DNA of 64,000 nt, taken from contig CAVXVR010000007.1 in the NCBI GenBank assembly GCA_963765285.1, positions 76,987-140,986 on the forward strand, written 5' to 3'. Origin of the DNA: CAVWZH01 sp963765285. GTDB lineage: Bacteria; Acidobacteriota; Terriglobia; Terriglobales; Acidobacteriaceae. Positions 44,428-53,205 of the stretch are shown in pieces; the stretch's first letter is position 1; each line of letters starts with the position of its first letter. The notes under the pieces are model-generated. The model was given only the letters and a program-made list of their open reading frames with translations. It had not been told where the DNA came from and made no database searches. The translations under genes and the position numbers were made by a program.

Positions 44428-46456
44428 CTAAAACCTGGCCGTAATCTTGATACGAAAATTCCTGCCGTCCTGTTGAATGGCGTCTTCCGGATCTTCCGGG
44501 CGGCCGGGGTCAAAATATTTCTTGTCCAGCAGGTTGTAGATGCTGGCGGCTACATCCAGATGTTTTCCGACGGTGTGTCCCAGCAGCGTGAGATTGAAGA
44601 CCTGATAGCTGGCTCAGCGAGTTCTGCGCCAGGGTGAGACGTCTGCCTAGATATTGCCCTTCCAGCCCGGCAAAGAGCCGTTGGCCGAGAAGCGGGATAA
44701 TCACGTTCGCCTTGGCCATGTGGCGCGGGGAGTTGTTCAACACGACGTCGCCTGCACCGTCATTGTCCGCGTCCACGTAGTCGAAGCTCGCCTTGGCTTG
44801 GAAGCCGTTGGCGGTCTGTCCCGTAAAACCAACTTTCATCCCGGTGGCTTGAGCGCGGCCGGAATTCTGGTACTGGAACTTTCCGTCAAGCGGATTCAAC
44901 TGAGCCGAGATCAGATCGTCGATCCGGTTACGATACACGCCGCCGAAGATCTGGAAGCGTTGCCAAAGCCCCTGTTCCACGGCTGCCTCCAGGCTTTGAA
45001 TACGCTCGGGTTGAAGCCCCGGGTTGCTGTCGTAAAAAACCCCGAAGTTAGGGGAAGTTTCGTAAACATCGGGGGCCCGGAAGGCCTGGCCGTATAAAAG
45101 CTTGAGGGTGGTTTTTTGGGCGGGACGGTAGATCAGCGCCAGCCGCGGGTTGGTGGCTCCTCCGAAGGTGGAATAGTGGTCGTAGCGAACCCCGGCGTTG
45201 AGCGTGAGCCGGCTGGTGATACCAAACTCATCCTGGGCGTAGAGAGCGGTGATCAAAGAACTGTTGGGCACTCCGGCGAACACATTGGGCGGACTTTGTT
45301 CGTCGCCCTGGTCTTGCCGCAAGTTGTCTCTGATTTCGGTCCCCACGGTAAGGTGGTTTCGCTCAAACAGGTCGCGGCTGACTCTAACTTCTCCCGTCCA
45401 CCAGTTGCCCCGGAAGGAGAACGTATCCAGCACAACCGGGTCGCCGGGAGTGAGGGGGGCCACAGGGACAGGCCCTTGCAGGCGGGCCTGGTCATAGCCG
45501 GTCTTGGCGTCTAGGCGCCACTTCCCGAGCGAATGCTGGTAGCCGAGATCGAAATACTGGTGGCTGTCGTCGTTCAGATTGCGGGGATCATTGAATACGG
45601 CCCCGAAATATGCTGTGGGGACAATCTTCTCGCGGGTGCTGAACAGTCCCTGCAGGGTGAATCCGTGGAAAGTAAGCGTGGCCAGAATGTGCTTGTAGGA
45701 TTCGTAGTCGGTGCCGTTGGTAATTCCGTTGTTGGTGGCTGGACTATTGAATTGCGGAAAAAACAAAGTCTGGCCCTGGCTATCGTAAAAGGTGCCGGAG
45801 AGAAGAACCCCCAAGCCGTGAAATTGGTGGCCGTAGGTGGCACGGCCCTCATAGGTGCCAAAACTCCCTCCCTGAAAAGAAAATTCCCAGCCCTTCACCT
45901 GTTCCGAGGTGCGGGTAATGACGTTGATAACGGCGAAAAAAGCGCTTGCGCCATACAGCGAAGAACTGGGCCCGCGAACAATCTCCACCCGTTCGACCAT
46001 GTCCACATCGACCAGAAACTCGTTGCCGATCATGGCCTGGCCCAGCACGTTGTTGTTGATGCGATGGCCGTCGACCAAAACCAGCACCCGGCTGTTCCAG
46101 TCTCCCAGACGGCCAAAGCCGCGCACGCCGACGAAGCTGTAATCGCGGTCGTAGGTGATGTAAAAGCCGGGCACGCTGCGCAGAATATCGGCAAGGTTGC
46201 GGTAGCCGTACTTCTGGATTTCGTCGGCCGTCACGACTGTGACTGAAGCGGGCGCGTCGCTGACGTTCTGTGCATGCTTCGAAGCGCTATAAACCTCAAT
46301 CTGGCCGAGTTGTTCCAGGCTGGCTGCGCTTGGGTCTGGCACGTTCTCCTGCGCCAAAGCGGTGGCGGCAAGGAGCAGGATTGAGAACGCATGCTTCCAT
46401 CGGCCGAATCGGCGCCGCCATCCGGCGGCCCGACTGGGTGCTCTCTCAATTCCCAT
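44428..46456 (-). CDS. TonB-dependent outer-membrane receptor, frameshift near the C-terminus
   Basis: Start ATG 46456 (MGIERAPSRAAGWRRR, after GGAGAG). A signal peptide is followed by the plug domain (SASKHAQNVSDAPASVTVVT, FYITYDRDYSFVGVRGFGR, VEIVRGPSSSLYGASAFFAV) and a beta-barrel (LLYGQAFRAPDVYETSPNFG and LQPERIQSLEAAVEQGLW). After LAQNSLS the barrel continues only if one extra base near 44611 is removed: SYQVFNLTLLGHTVGKHLDV, IYNLLDKKYFDPGRPEDP, and a final RNFRIKITARF ending at 44428, with the terminal Phe usual for barrels. That gives 675 residues; as written the frame ends at 44510 with a wrong tail. Ligand unknown; vitamin B12, siderophore or catechol receptors share this plug. Followed by the YfiR-TonB gene. 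Confidence 0.87.
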
Positions 46457-46596
46457 GATCTCTCCGTGGCCCTTGGGCACACCAGGCCCGTGCCTTAAGC
46501 ACCTACACATCCAACTTCGGCTAAACCTGAGGTTTTCTTCACTTGCGGGCAGGGCTTCGCTTGCAACTGCGAGCCGGAAACGGGAAACTATCTGCC

Positions 46597-47373
46597 ATGA
46601 ATCTTTCACTTTCAGGGAAAGTGGCATTAATAACCGGCGGTTCCCGCGGGATTGGGGCTGCCGCGGTCCGCTTATTCGTAGCGGCGGGGGCGCGAGTGGT
46701 CTTTAACTATGAGAAAGCTCAGGCCCAGGCCGAGGCACTGGTTCGCGAACTGGGCGCGGCAAACTGCGTGGCTGTTGCCTGCAACCTTTCGGGTACGGAG
46801 ACAGCCGGGGAACTGGTGGCCACGGCGGTCAAGCAGTTTGGCCGGCTGGATATTCTGGTGGCGAATCATGGCGTGTGGCCCCCGGAGGATGCTCCCATCG
46901 ATCAAATGTCGGACAAGCAATGGCGCAGCACGATGGCCATTAATCTTGATAGCGTCTTTGCTTTGACCAAACACTCGGTGGCCCAAATGAAAAAGCAGAA
47001 AAAGTCTGGAAGCGCTGCGGGGCACATTGTGCTGGTGAGTTCGACCGCCGGGCAGCGCGGAGAGGCCTTTCATTGCGACTACGCGGCGACCAAAGGCGCG
47101 CTCATCAGCATGGTCAAAGGACTGTCGACCGAACTCGCGCGGGACGGCATCTACATCAATAGTGTGGCACCGGGTTGGGTGGACACCGACATGTCGGCTT
47201 CCGCTCTCAACGATCCGCCGACGCGCAACCGCATTTTCAGCGGCATTCCTCTCGGGCGGGTTGGGCGGCCGGAAGAAATCGCCGGCCCAATTTTGTTCCT
47301 TTGCAGCGAGTATGCCGGTTTCATTACTGGAGAGGTTTTCAACGTAAACGGCGGCGCCGTGCTGGTGGGGTGA
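46597..47373 (+). CDS. SDR-family oxidoreductase (FabG-like)
   Basis: 258 residues from ATG 46597 (MNLSLSGKVALITGGSRGIG). Rossmann motif GGSRGIGAAAV, NHG cofactor segment (ILVANHGVW), catalytic Ser in HIVLVSSTAGQ, YxxxK as YAATKGAL, and PGWVDTDMSASAL. The N-terminal motif suits NADP(H). Similar to 3-oxoacyl-ACP reductases, but stand-alone SDRs of this kind act on many substrates and no fatty-acid genes adjoin. Divergent from the TonB receptor (140-base gap). Confidence 0.88.
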   Translation: MNLSLSGKVALITGGSRGIGAAAVRLFVAAGARVVFNYEKAQAQAEALVRELGAANCVAVACNLSGTETAGELVATAVKQFGRLDILVANHGVWPPEDAPIDQMSDKQWRSTMAINLDSVFALTKHSVAQMKKQKKSGSAAGHIVLVSSTAGQRGEAFHCDYAATKGALISMVKGLSTELARDGIYINSVAPGWVDTDMSASALNDPPTRNRIFSGIPLGRVGRPEEIAGPILFLCSEYAGFITGEVFNVNGGAVLVG

Positions 47374-47445
47374 GACCTGGCGGTTCCAGTCGGTCATGTT
47401 TGCAGGCAGCTAGAATCACCGCCTCTGCGTCTAACCAAGGAGAGC

Positions 47446-48240
47446 ATGAAGTATTTCCTGTTATTGATTTTGATATCTCTGGCCACCGTCGCAGGATCGC
47501 AAGAAACTGCTCCTGCCTCGACCCTTTCCGCCGACCAGGAAAATAGCCGCAAGGCCAAAGCATTACTCGATGAAGCGATTGAAGCCCTGGGCGGGCAGGC
47601 CTATCTGAATATCCAGGACATCAGCCAGGAGGGGCGGACCTACAGCTTTCACCACGGCCAGCCCAACAGCCTGGGCATTCTCTTCTGGCGTTTTTACAAG
47701 TTCCCTGACAAAGACCGGACCGAACTGACCAAACAGCGGGACGTGGTCTACATCATCAACGCGGATAAAGGCTACGAAATCACTTTCAAAGGCACCGCCC
47801 AACAGGATCCGAAGGAAATAGCGGACGCTTTAAGACGCCGTCATTATTCCCTGGACTGGGTGCTGCGGAAATGGCTGCACGAGCCGGGGATCGCTCTTTT
47901 TTATGAAGGCCCGACCGTAGCCGAGCAGAAACCGGTAGACCAGGTTTCCATCATGAACGCCAAAAACGAAGGGGTCACGCTGTACCTCAACTCCGACGAT
48001 CACTTGCCCGTCAAGAAGACCTACTCGTGGCGCGATCCCACCGACAAGCAACGCAACGTCGAAGAGGAGGTCTATGACAACTACCGCCCAGTGCAGGGCA
48101 TCATGACTCCGCACACGGTTACGCGTTTCTACAATGGCGACATGTCAGGGCAGCGCTTTCTCACCTCAGTCAAGTACAACCAGGGCCTGAGCGATTCCAA
48201 GTTCGAGGTCCAGCCGACCTACAACCAGAAAGCCCGTTAG
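47446..48240 (+). CDS. Secreted hypothetical protein (outer-membrane lipoprotein-sorting-like)
   Basis: 264 residues with a signal peptide (MKYFLLLILISLATVAGSQE). The mature protein has ALLDEAIEALGGQAYLNIQD, EGRTYSFHHGQPNS, FWRFYKFPDKDRTELTKQRD, VYIINADKGYEITF and VEEEVYDNYRPVQGIMTPHT. This alternation of strands resembles LolA-like or DUF-type half-barrels that many Acidobacteria encode; I cannot name a function. It is followed 19 bases later by another secreted protein, likely the same transcript. Confidence 0.72.
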   Translation: MKYFLLLILISLATVAGSQETAPASTLSADQENSRKAKALLDEAIEALGGQAYLNIQDISQEGRTYSFHHGQPNSLGILFWRFYKFPDKDRTELTKQRDVVYIINADKGYEITFKGTAQQDPKEIADALRRRHYSLDWVLRKWLHEPGIALFYEGPTVAEQKPVDQVSIMNAKNEGVTLYLNSDDHLPVKKTYSWRDPTDKQRNVEEEVYDNYRPVQGIMTPHTVTRFYNGDMSGQRFLTSVKYNQGLSDSKFEVQPTYNQKAR

Positions 48241-48259
48241 TCCATCTAAGGCAGCCTCG

Positions 48260-48910
48260 ATGAACCTCCTGTGCAATGCCGGTGTTCTGTTTCTGCTGAG
48301 CGCAGGCGCGTGCGGACAGACGGCCGCCCCGGCCAAGCCTGATCCGCCACCTCTGGCCCCTTCGGCTTCGGCGTCCGTGGGGCCTTACAGCCCGATCACG
48401 GGGAAACAGCGGTTGCAGTGGTTCGTGGTCAGCACGATTAGTGCTGAAACGCTCGCGGCCGGAGTCTTTACTTCCGCCATTGGGACGGGGCTGAACCGGC
48501 CAAAGGAGTACGGCGGCTCCTGGCCTGGCTTCGGTAAGCGTTATGGCTTGCGATTGACGGGGATATCCACCAGCAATGCGATGGAGGCTGGACTCGGAGC
48601 AATATGGGGAGAAGACCCACGTTATTTTCGCTCTTACGGCCAGTCGGTCAAGGGACGGTTGCTCCACGTGGTCATTTACAGTTTCACCGCCCACGACCGC
48701 GCCGGGCATCTTCGTCCGGCGTATGCGCGTTACATTGCGGCCACCGGAAACAACTTTCTTTCCAACACTTGGCGCCCCGATAGCGAGGCCAACACCAGCA
48801 GCGCCCTGTCGCGAACCGCGCTGCAGTTTGCCGGCCTCATGGGAAAGAACGCATACCTCGAACTCTGGCCTGACGTTAAGAGCCATATTTTCAAGAGGGG
48901 CTCACACTGA
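48260..48910 (+). CDS. Secreted hypothetical protein
   Basis: 216 residues; signal peptide MNLLCNAGVLFLLSAGACGQ, then a Pro/Ala-rich linker and a domain with QWFVVSTISAETLAAGVFTS, KEYGGSWPGFGKRYGLRLTG, GAIWGEDPRYFRSYGQSVKG and GNNFLSNTWRPDSEAN. Gly/aromatic-rich, possibly outer-membrane associated. No recognised family by name. Downstream of the gene at 47446; lpxC follows 198 bases later with its own leader. Confidence 0.7.
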   Translation: MNLLCNAGVLFLLSAGACGQTAAPAKPDPPPLAPSASASVGPYSPITGKQRLQWFVVSTISAETLAAGVFTSAIGTGLNRPKEYGGSWPGFGKRYGLRLTGISTSNAMEAGLGAIWGEDPRYFRSYGQSVKGRLLHVVIYSFTAHDRAGHLRPAYARYIAATGNNFLSNTWRPDSEANTSSALSRTALQFAGLMGKNAYLELWPDVKSHIFKRGSH

Positions 48911-49108
48911 TTCAAGTCCGAAAGTTGTAGGACTCAGGTTCCTGCACTCCGCCGTGGCTTAGAATTAAATCGTTTATTTACTGTATGATATGGCTTAATT
49001 CCGCAGCGATGCGGCACCAACGGAGACACGTAGTGTGGCAGATTGACCACAGTCACAATTCTGTAACTTCCAGTACCCTGCTGGGTTAACAAAGACAATA
49101 AAGCAAGA

Positions 49109-50014
49109 TTGCAACAAGAGCAGACAATTCGCACGCCCGTAGAGTGTGAGGGCATTGGCTTGCACAGCGGAGCTCCGGTGAAGCTGCGGATCCTTCCCGC
49201 CCCGGTGGGAACAGGCGTGGTTTTCCGCCGGACTGACCTCGACGGCTTTGAACTAGAAGCCAACAGCCGCAACGTGGCCCGGGTAAGCTACGCCACCAGC
49301 CTGATGAAAAAGGGCGTGCTGATTTCCACCACCGAGCACTTGCTCTCGGCGTTTATCGGGTGCGGCATTGATAACGCCGTTGTGGAACTGGACAATCTGG
49401 AACTGCCTATTCTTGACGGCAGCGCTCGCCCCTTTGTGGAAGCAATCCATCAGGCCGGAATACGCAGGCAGCGCCGCCCGCGGACCTACTTACGGATGCG
49501 CCGCGAAGTGGAGTTGCGCGAGGGCAGCAAATTCATCGCGGTGTATCCGGCCGACACTTATTCGGTTTCGTACACCATCGATTTTCCTCATCCCCTGATT
49601 GGCAAAGAGACTTTCAAAGTGGAGCTGACCAACGGCAGCTATCTAAAACATATCGCGCCCGCACGAACCTTTGGTTCCCGTGAAGATGAACGCACCATGC
49701 GGAATATGGGATTGATCCGGGGCGCGTCGCGGGAAAACTGTATCGTGCTGACGCGTGAGGGGATTGAAAATCCGCCGCTGCGCTTCGTCGACGAATTTGT
49801 GCGGCATAAGGTGTTGGATCTGATCGGTGACCTCGCTTTGCTGGGCAAACAGATTCTGGGTAACGTGGTCGCCGACCGCGCTGGCCACGCCATGCACACT
49901 GCACTGGTGTCGCGTATCCTGCGCGACCACACTCTGTGGGAAGAGACGACGGTGGAAGAAGAGGAAGAGACGGCTCCGCTGGCCATGCGGGCCGCTGCCC
50001 ATCAGTCCATGTAG
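49109..50014 (+). CDS. lpxC: UDP-3-O-acyl-N-acetylglucosamine deacetylase LpxC
   Basis: Zinc deacetylase for the committed step of lipid A synthesis, so the cell makes LPS. 301 residues from TTG 49109. Motifs: VECEGIGLHSGAPVKLRILP, STTEHLLSAFIGCGIDNAVV (zinc His), ELPILDGSARPFVEAI, APARTFGSREDE, HKVLDLIGDLALLGK (zinc His and Asp) and DRAGHAMHTALV (catalytic His). C-terminal acidic tail (EEEEETAPL). The TTG start has only a weak ribosome-binding site; there is no better in-frame start. It is not in a cluster with other lpx genes here. Confidence 0.95.
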   Translation: MQQEQTIRTPVECEGIGLHSGAPVKLRILPAPVGTGVVFRRTDLDGFELEANSRNVARVSYATSLMKKGVLISTTEHLLSAFIGCGIDNAVVELDNLELPILDGSARPFVEAIHQAGIRRQRRPRTYLRMRREVELREGSKFIAVYPADTYSVSYTIDFPHPLIGKETFKVELTNGSYLKHIAPARTFGSREDERTMRNMGLIRGASRENCIVLTREGIENPPLRFVDEFVRHKVLDLIGDLALLGKQILGNVVADRAGHAMHTALVSRILRDHTLWEETTVEEEEETAPLAMRAAAHQSM

Positions 50015-50079
50015 AACCTCTCCCGCGGCAAACCTCCGCAAACATCGCTGACTCGACGGTAGGACCGGCGCTAATTCCG

Positions 50080-50310
50080 CTAGTCGGCAGGTTGCGGGGT
50101 GGGGTCGTTGTGGTCCAGGTGCGAATCCTGGTCCAGCAATTTCTGAAGTTCCAATCGCGCCTGCTCGGCGAGGCGGGCGGCGTATGACTTGGCTGACTGC
50201 TGATACTCGGGCGTTAGCTGGGCAACGCGGGCAGCCAGCAACGGGGCGTCCTGCTCCAGCATGCGCAACAAGCGCTGGGTACGATCAATCCGGGCGTGAA
50301 TAGAAAGCAT
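50080..50310 (-). CDS. Small hypothetical helical protein
   Basis: 76 residues: MLSIHARIDRTQRLLRMLEQ, then VAQLTPEYQQSAKSYAARLA and LELQKLLDQDSHLDHNDPTP. Predicted to be one or two long helices with an acidic, Pro-rich tail. No family recognised. The frame is clean and it lies alone between lpxC (convergent) and the PilZ gene. Moderate confidence that it is translated. Confidence 0.5.
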   Translation of the reverse strand: MLSIHARIDRTQRLLRMLEQDAPLLAARVAQLTPEYQQSAKSYAARLAEQARLELQKLLDQDSHLDHNDPTPQPAD

Positions 50311-50412
50311 GAGAACCTGCCAGGTTATGGAATCATTCTAGGTTGTAGGCAGCGGCGCGAGCGGACAAGTCTCAAGCTGGGTACGGGGTTGGGCCGGGTT
50401 GCGTGAGGCTTT

Positions 50413-51111
50413 TCAAACCTGGCTGTCCTGATTTTCCAGCTTCTGGAATTGGTCGCTTAGCCAGAGTTCGAGCGGCTGCCGCGATTTGGCGAGGTCGGTG
50501 AAGCGGAGACCGGCCCGTCCTGTTCCATCGGCCCAGGCTAATTGCGCTTTTGGTTCGAGTGGAGTCGCGGTGCCGGGCAACTCAAAAATCACCTTGGAAA
50601 CGCCGCCCTTGGGCATCTTGCCCCGGAAGAGGATCGCTATGCCGCCATCGCTGATATTGGTCGCGGTGCATTTGAGTTCCTGCCCTTCGCCAAAAACCAC
50701 GGTCACGGGCATGTCGACAGGATGGCGGAAATAACGGCGGCGTTCGCGCACCATGAAGCTTACTGCCGCCCCAAAACAACGCAGGGCATTCAGCGCCGAG
50801 ACGGGTTTTTGAAGCACGAAATTCGCCCCCAGCTGAAACGCCTTTTGCGTGTTGGTGGCTCCGTTGAGAATTGCGAAGGCGACCGAGTTGCGGTTGCTGG
50901 TGCCGCGCCGCAGGTTTTCCAGCACCTGCAGGCCTTCGTGGAGGTCGTCGCAATCGACGATCACGGCGTCATATTTTTCCGCCAGCAGAATCTCGTTGCC
51001 GGAGCGGGCCCCACGACAGACTTCGACGTCGATCGCGAGCTTCTCCAGAGTGGGGCGAAGCACGCGAACCACTTCCGGGTCGCGGCTGACGAGAAGCGAC
51101 TCTAATACCAT
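50413..51111 (-). CDS. Receiver-like plus PilZ domain protein
   Basis: 232 residues. The N-terminal half (1 to about 115) looks like a degenerate response-regulator fold (ESLLVSRDPEVVRVLRPTLE, YDAVIVDCDDLHEGLQVLEN, LQKPVSALNALRCFG). The C-terminal half is a PilZ domain with the c-di-GMP-binding RxxxR in RERRRYFRHPVDMPV and the NxSxxG-type motif in TNISDGGIAILFRG. A c-di-GMP effector is likely, and the GGDEF/HD-GYP protein 7 kb away is a possible supplier. Whether the receiver can be phosphorylated is uncertain: one Asp is in place (VIVDCDD), but the fold is divergent. Confidence 0.85.
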   Translation of the reverse strand: MVLESLLVSRDPEVVRVLRPTLEKLAIDVEVCRGARSGNEILLAEKYDAVIVDCDDLHEGLQVLENLRRGTSNRNSVAFAILNGATNTQKAFQLGANFVLQKPVSALNALRCFGAAVSFMVRERRRYFRHPVDMPVTVVFGEGQELKCTATNISDGGIAILFRGKMPKGGVSKVIFELPGTATPLEPKAQLAWADGTGRAGLRFTDLAKSRQPLELWLSDQFQKLENQDSQV

Positions 51112-51318
51112 GGTCGGTTGATGGTAACTGCGCCAGAAGTCGGCGGAAAGTGACGGAGGTACCGGGGGGAGTCTCGTCCGGCTTCAGTTCCGATCTCGCT
51201 GGGGCTCCCCAGGAGGGTGGGTGGGGGACCACCTTAGGGAGTATATTTTGGAAACGAGCATTTTCTTTCGGAGCGCCGACAAAAACCGAAAAGGGCAGAG
51301 CACCCTGAGGGCTCGAAT

Positions 51319-51519
51319 CTAGAATCCAAGATGTTTGATTGCTTCCTCGCTTTCTAGAGTCAGGGAAAAACTGATTTCTTCGCCCCTTTCGTAGGCGGCG
51401 AAACGCTCGTGCAACTGCTCGTGTGTAACTCCCGCTTCACGCCTGAGCAGAACTGCAACGTCACGGAACTCACCGAAATAACGTGGAAGGCCATATTCTT
51501 TGCCGTCTTCATTGAGCAC
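51319..51519 (-). CDS. Small hypothetical ORF, possibly degraded
   Basis: 66 residues from GTG 51519: LPRYFGEFRDVAVLLRREAG, VTHEQLHERFAAYERGEEIS and LTLESEEAIKHLGF. The same frame stays open upstream to about 51609 (including KATAVVRKETKFDPEKPNDK) with no ATG, GTG or TTG before a TGA, which suggests a lost start or a decayed gene of about 100 residues. Not recognised. The region on both sides (51112-51318 and 51610-51805) holds nothing else I can name. Confidence 0.35.
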   Translation of the reverse strand: MLNEDGKEYGLPRYFGEFRDVAVLLRREAGVTHEQLHERFAAYERGEEISFSLTLESEEAIKHLGF

Positions 51520-51809
51520 GGACAGAGACGCATAATAAGTTTTATCGTTCGGCTTCTCCGGATCAAACTTGGTTTCTTTCCTGACTACAGCGGTCGCTTT
51601 GATGCTCAGAGGTGCCCCTCAATCTATGAAGTCTGCTCTCGAACCTCATGGCGCGAATTTCAGAAGACCCTGACGTTCGTTAATCAGGCGTTTCGGTGGT
51701 ACATCGCCGAAATTTTCTGATCGGTCAAATTTATTTTATTCCAGCGAAACCCCGGTCTCGTGCAAAAGTGCGCCACGGCCACCTAGACTCACTGCATACG
51801 GCATCGCCT

Positions 51810-51838
51810 CCCACCCTTGCAAAGAACGCAAGGATGGG
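51810..51838. repeat. CCCACCCTTGC hairpin (REP-like), upstream of folK
   Basis: Arms CCCACCCTTGC (51810-51820) and GCAAGGATGGG (51828-51838) with a 7-base loop AAAGAAC, then GCACCC. It closely matches the hairpins flanking the RAYT remnant at 62202 and 62514 and the one at 63784. Confidence 0.75.
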
Positions 51839-51913
51839 GCACCCTCAGTAGGGACGGTGCAAACGGAAAAACGGCGAAGGTCGTCCACCCGCCAAATCAA
51901 GACGCTACTCAAC

Positions 51914-52402
51914 GTGCTCAAGCCGGTCTATCTTTCGCTCGGATCGAACATAGGAGATAGGACCGAGAACCTGAATCGGGCAATCTCGTTACTCGGAGAG
52001 CTGGGGACCGTGACTGCGGTTTCCAGCTTCTATGAAACCGAGCCGGTCGGGTTTACCGCCCAGGCCTGGTTTCTGAATTGTGCCGTCGCTCTCGAAACGG
52101 AAAAGATGCCCAAGCAACTGCTCGCTGGAATCCTCGACCTCGAGCAACAGATGGGACGCCGGCGCACCCGCAAGAACGGCCCGCGCATCATCGACATCGA
52201 CATTGTTCTTTTCGGCAACTCGGTCATCCACACCCCAAGCCTGGTTGTGCCTCACCCTGCGATGCATGAGCGCCGGTTTGTGCTCGAGCCGCTGGCTGAG
52301 ATCGCGCCCGATGTGCAACATCCCGTGCTTAAGCGCACGATGCAGGAGCTGCGCGACGCCCTGCCGCCCGGTCAGGCTGTGCGCAAAATCAGGGAACAAT
52401 GA
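51914..52402 (+). CDS. folK: 2-amino-4-hydroxy-6-hydroxymethyldihydropteridine pyrophosphokinase
   Basis: HPPK of folate synthesis. Motifs: VYLSLGSNIGDRTENLNRAI, VSSFYETEPVGFTAQAWFLN, LLAGILDLEQQMGRRRTRKN, GPRIIDIDIVLFG (Asp pair binding Mg), VVPHPAMHERRFVLEPLAEI. I place the start at GTG 51914 (VLKPVYLSLGSN); the frame is open back to GTG 51857, giving a basic 19-residue lead that is probably not used. About 162 residues, normal for HPPK. No other folate genes adjoin. Its end overlaps the convergent gene at 52389 by 14 bases. Confidence 0.93.
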   Translation: MLKPVYLSLGSNIGDRTENLNRAISLLGELGTVTAVSSFYETEPVGFTAQAWFLNCAVALETEKMPKQLLAGILDLEQQMGRRRTRKNGPRIIDIDIVLFGNSVIHTPSLVVPHPAMHERRFVLEPLAEIAPDVQHPVLKRTMQELRDALPPGQAVRKIREQ

Positions 52403-53045
52403 GTCTGCTTGCGGGTTCTTCGGATGAAACCAGGGAAGACTGCTTCTCGGGGAACTGAGCGAAGATAAAGTCGACAAACGCGCGGGATTTGGGCCGTCCA
52501 GAGGTGCGGCCATACGCCATGCGGACCAGGAAGACCAGCGCCCGCAGAACTTCGGAGTCGCGCAGCCGGACGTATCCCAAATGCTTTTGTTCGGCCTCAC
52601 GGTACTCCTTCAGCATGGTTTGCATTTCGGCAATTACGGCCTGTTGCGCCGGGCTGGTGCTGGGCGGGTCGTAGTACAGTCCAGAATTCGCCAGAGTCTC
52701 GAAGCTGCTGGCCAGTGAACTGAGCGCGGCGATCAGGTCGACATCCTTCAACGAGCGGTCCGTGCGTGCGCTTTTTGCCAGGGCGTAGGCGAGTCCCATG
52801 ATCAGGTGTTCGTGCTCGTAAACAAACTGGTCGCCAATCTCCACCTTGGGGAATAACACGGCCTGGTCGAGATCGGCAAGCGACCGAGGTTTCTCATGCT
52901 CGCGCGCCTGCTGGAGATAGACGCAGTCCGATGGGCAGTCGAGCGTGACTTCGCGCTGCTCGCCGCAACACTGGGCGCATATGCGGCCATGAATCGCCGG
53001 ACAGAAGCGCTTTTCCCTACGTTTCTCGCAGATCGCACAACTCAT
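52389..53045 (-). CDS. Hypothetical protein with Cys-rich N-terminal zinc-binding segment
   Basis: About 218 residues from ATG 53045. The N-terminus has MSCAICEKRREKRFCPAIHG then RICAQCCGEQREVTLDCPSD, eight or more cysteines plus His arranged like a treble-clef/zinc ribbon. It is followed by an all-helical domain (YEHEHLIMGLAYALAKSART, DLIAALSSLASSFETLANSG, YREAEQKHLGYVRLRDSEVL). No catalytic motif recognised. Conserved-looking cytosolic protein; role unknown. Convergent overlap with folK. Confidence 0.72.
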   Translation of the reverse strand: MSCAICEKRREKRFCPAIHGRICAQCCGEQREVTLDCPSDCVYLQQAREHEKPRSLADLDQAVLFPKVEIGDQFVYEHEHLIMGLAYALAKSARTDRSLKDVDLIAALSSLASSFETLANSGLYYDPPSTSPAQQAVIAEMQTMLKEYREAEQKHLGYVRLRDSEVLRALVFLVRMAYGRTSGRPKSRAFVDFIFAQFPEKQSSLVSSEEPASRLIVP

Positions 53046-53205
53046 TCTCAAGACCCTAACTTAGGTTGGAACCACTGGTCAAATGAGTGTAATGGCGATT
53101 TATCGCCAATGACCCCGGATCGCCAGAAGCTTGAATGAACGTTTCATGTAGGGCAGATGTATCTTGCACCAGACTCGCGCATCTCATCGGCGGAGAGGAA
53201 AACCG

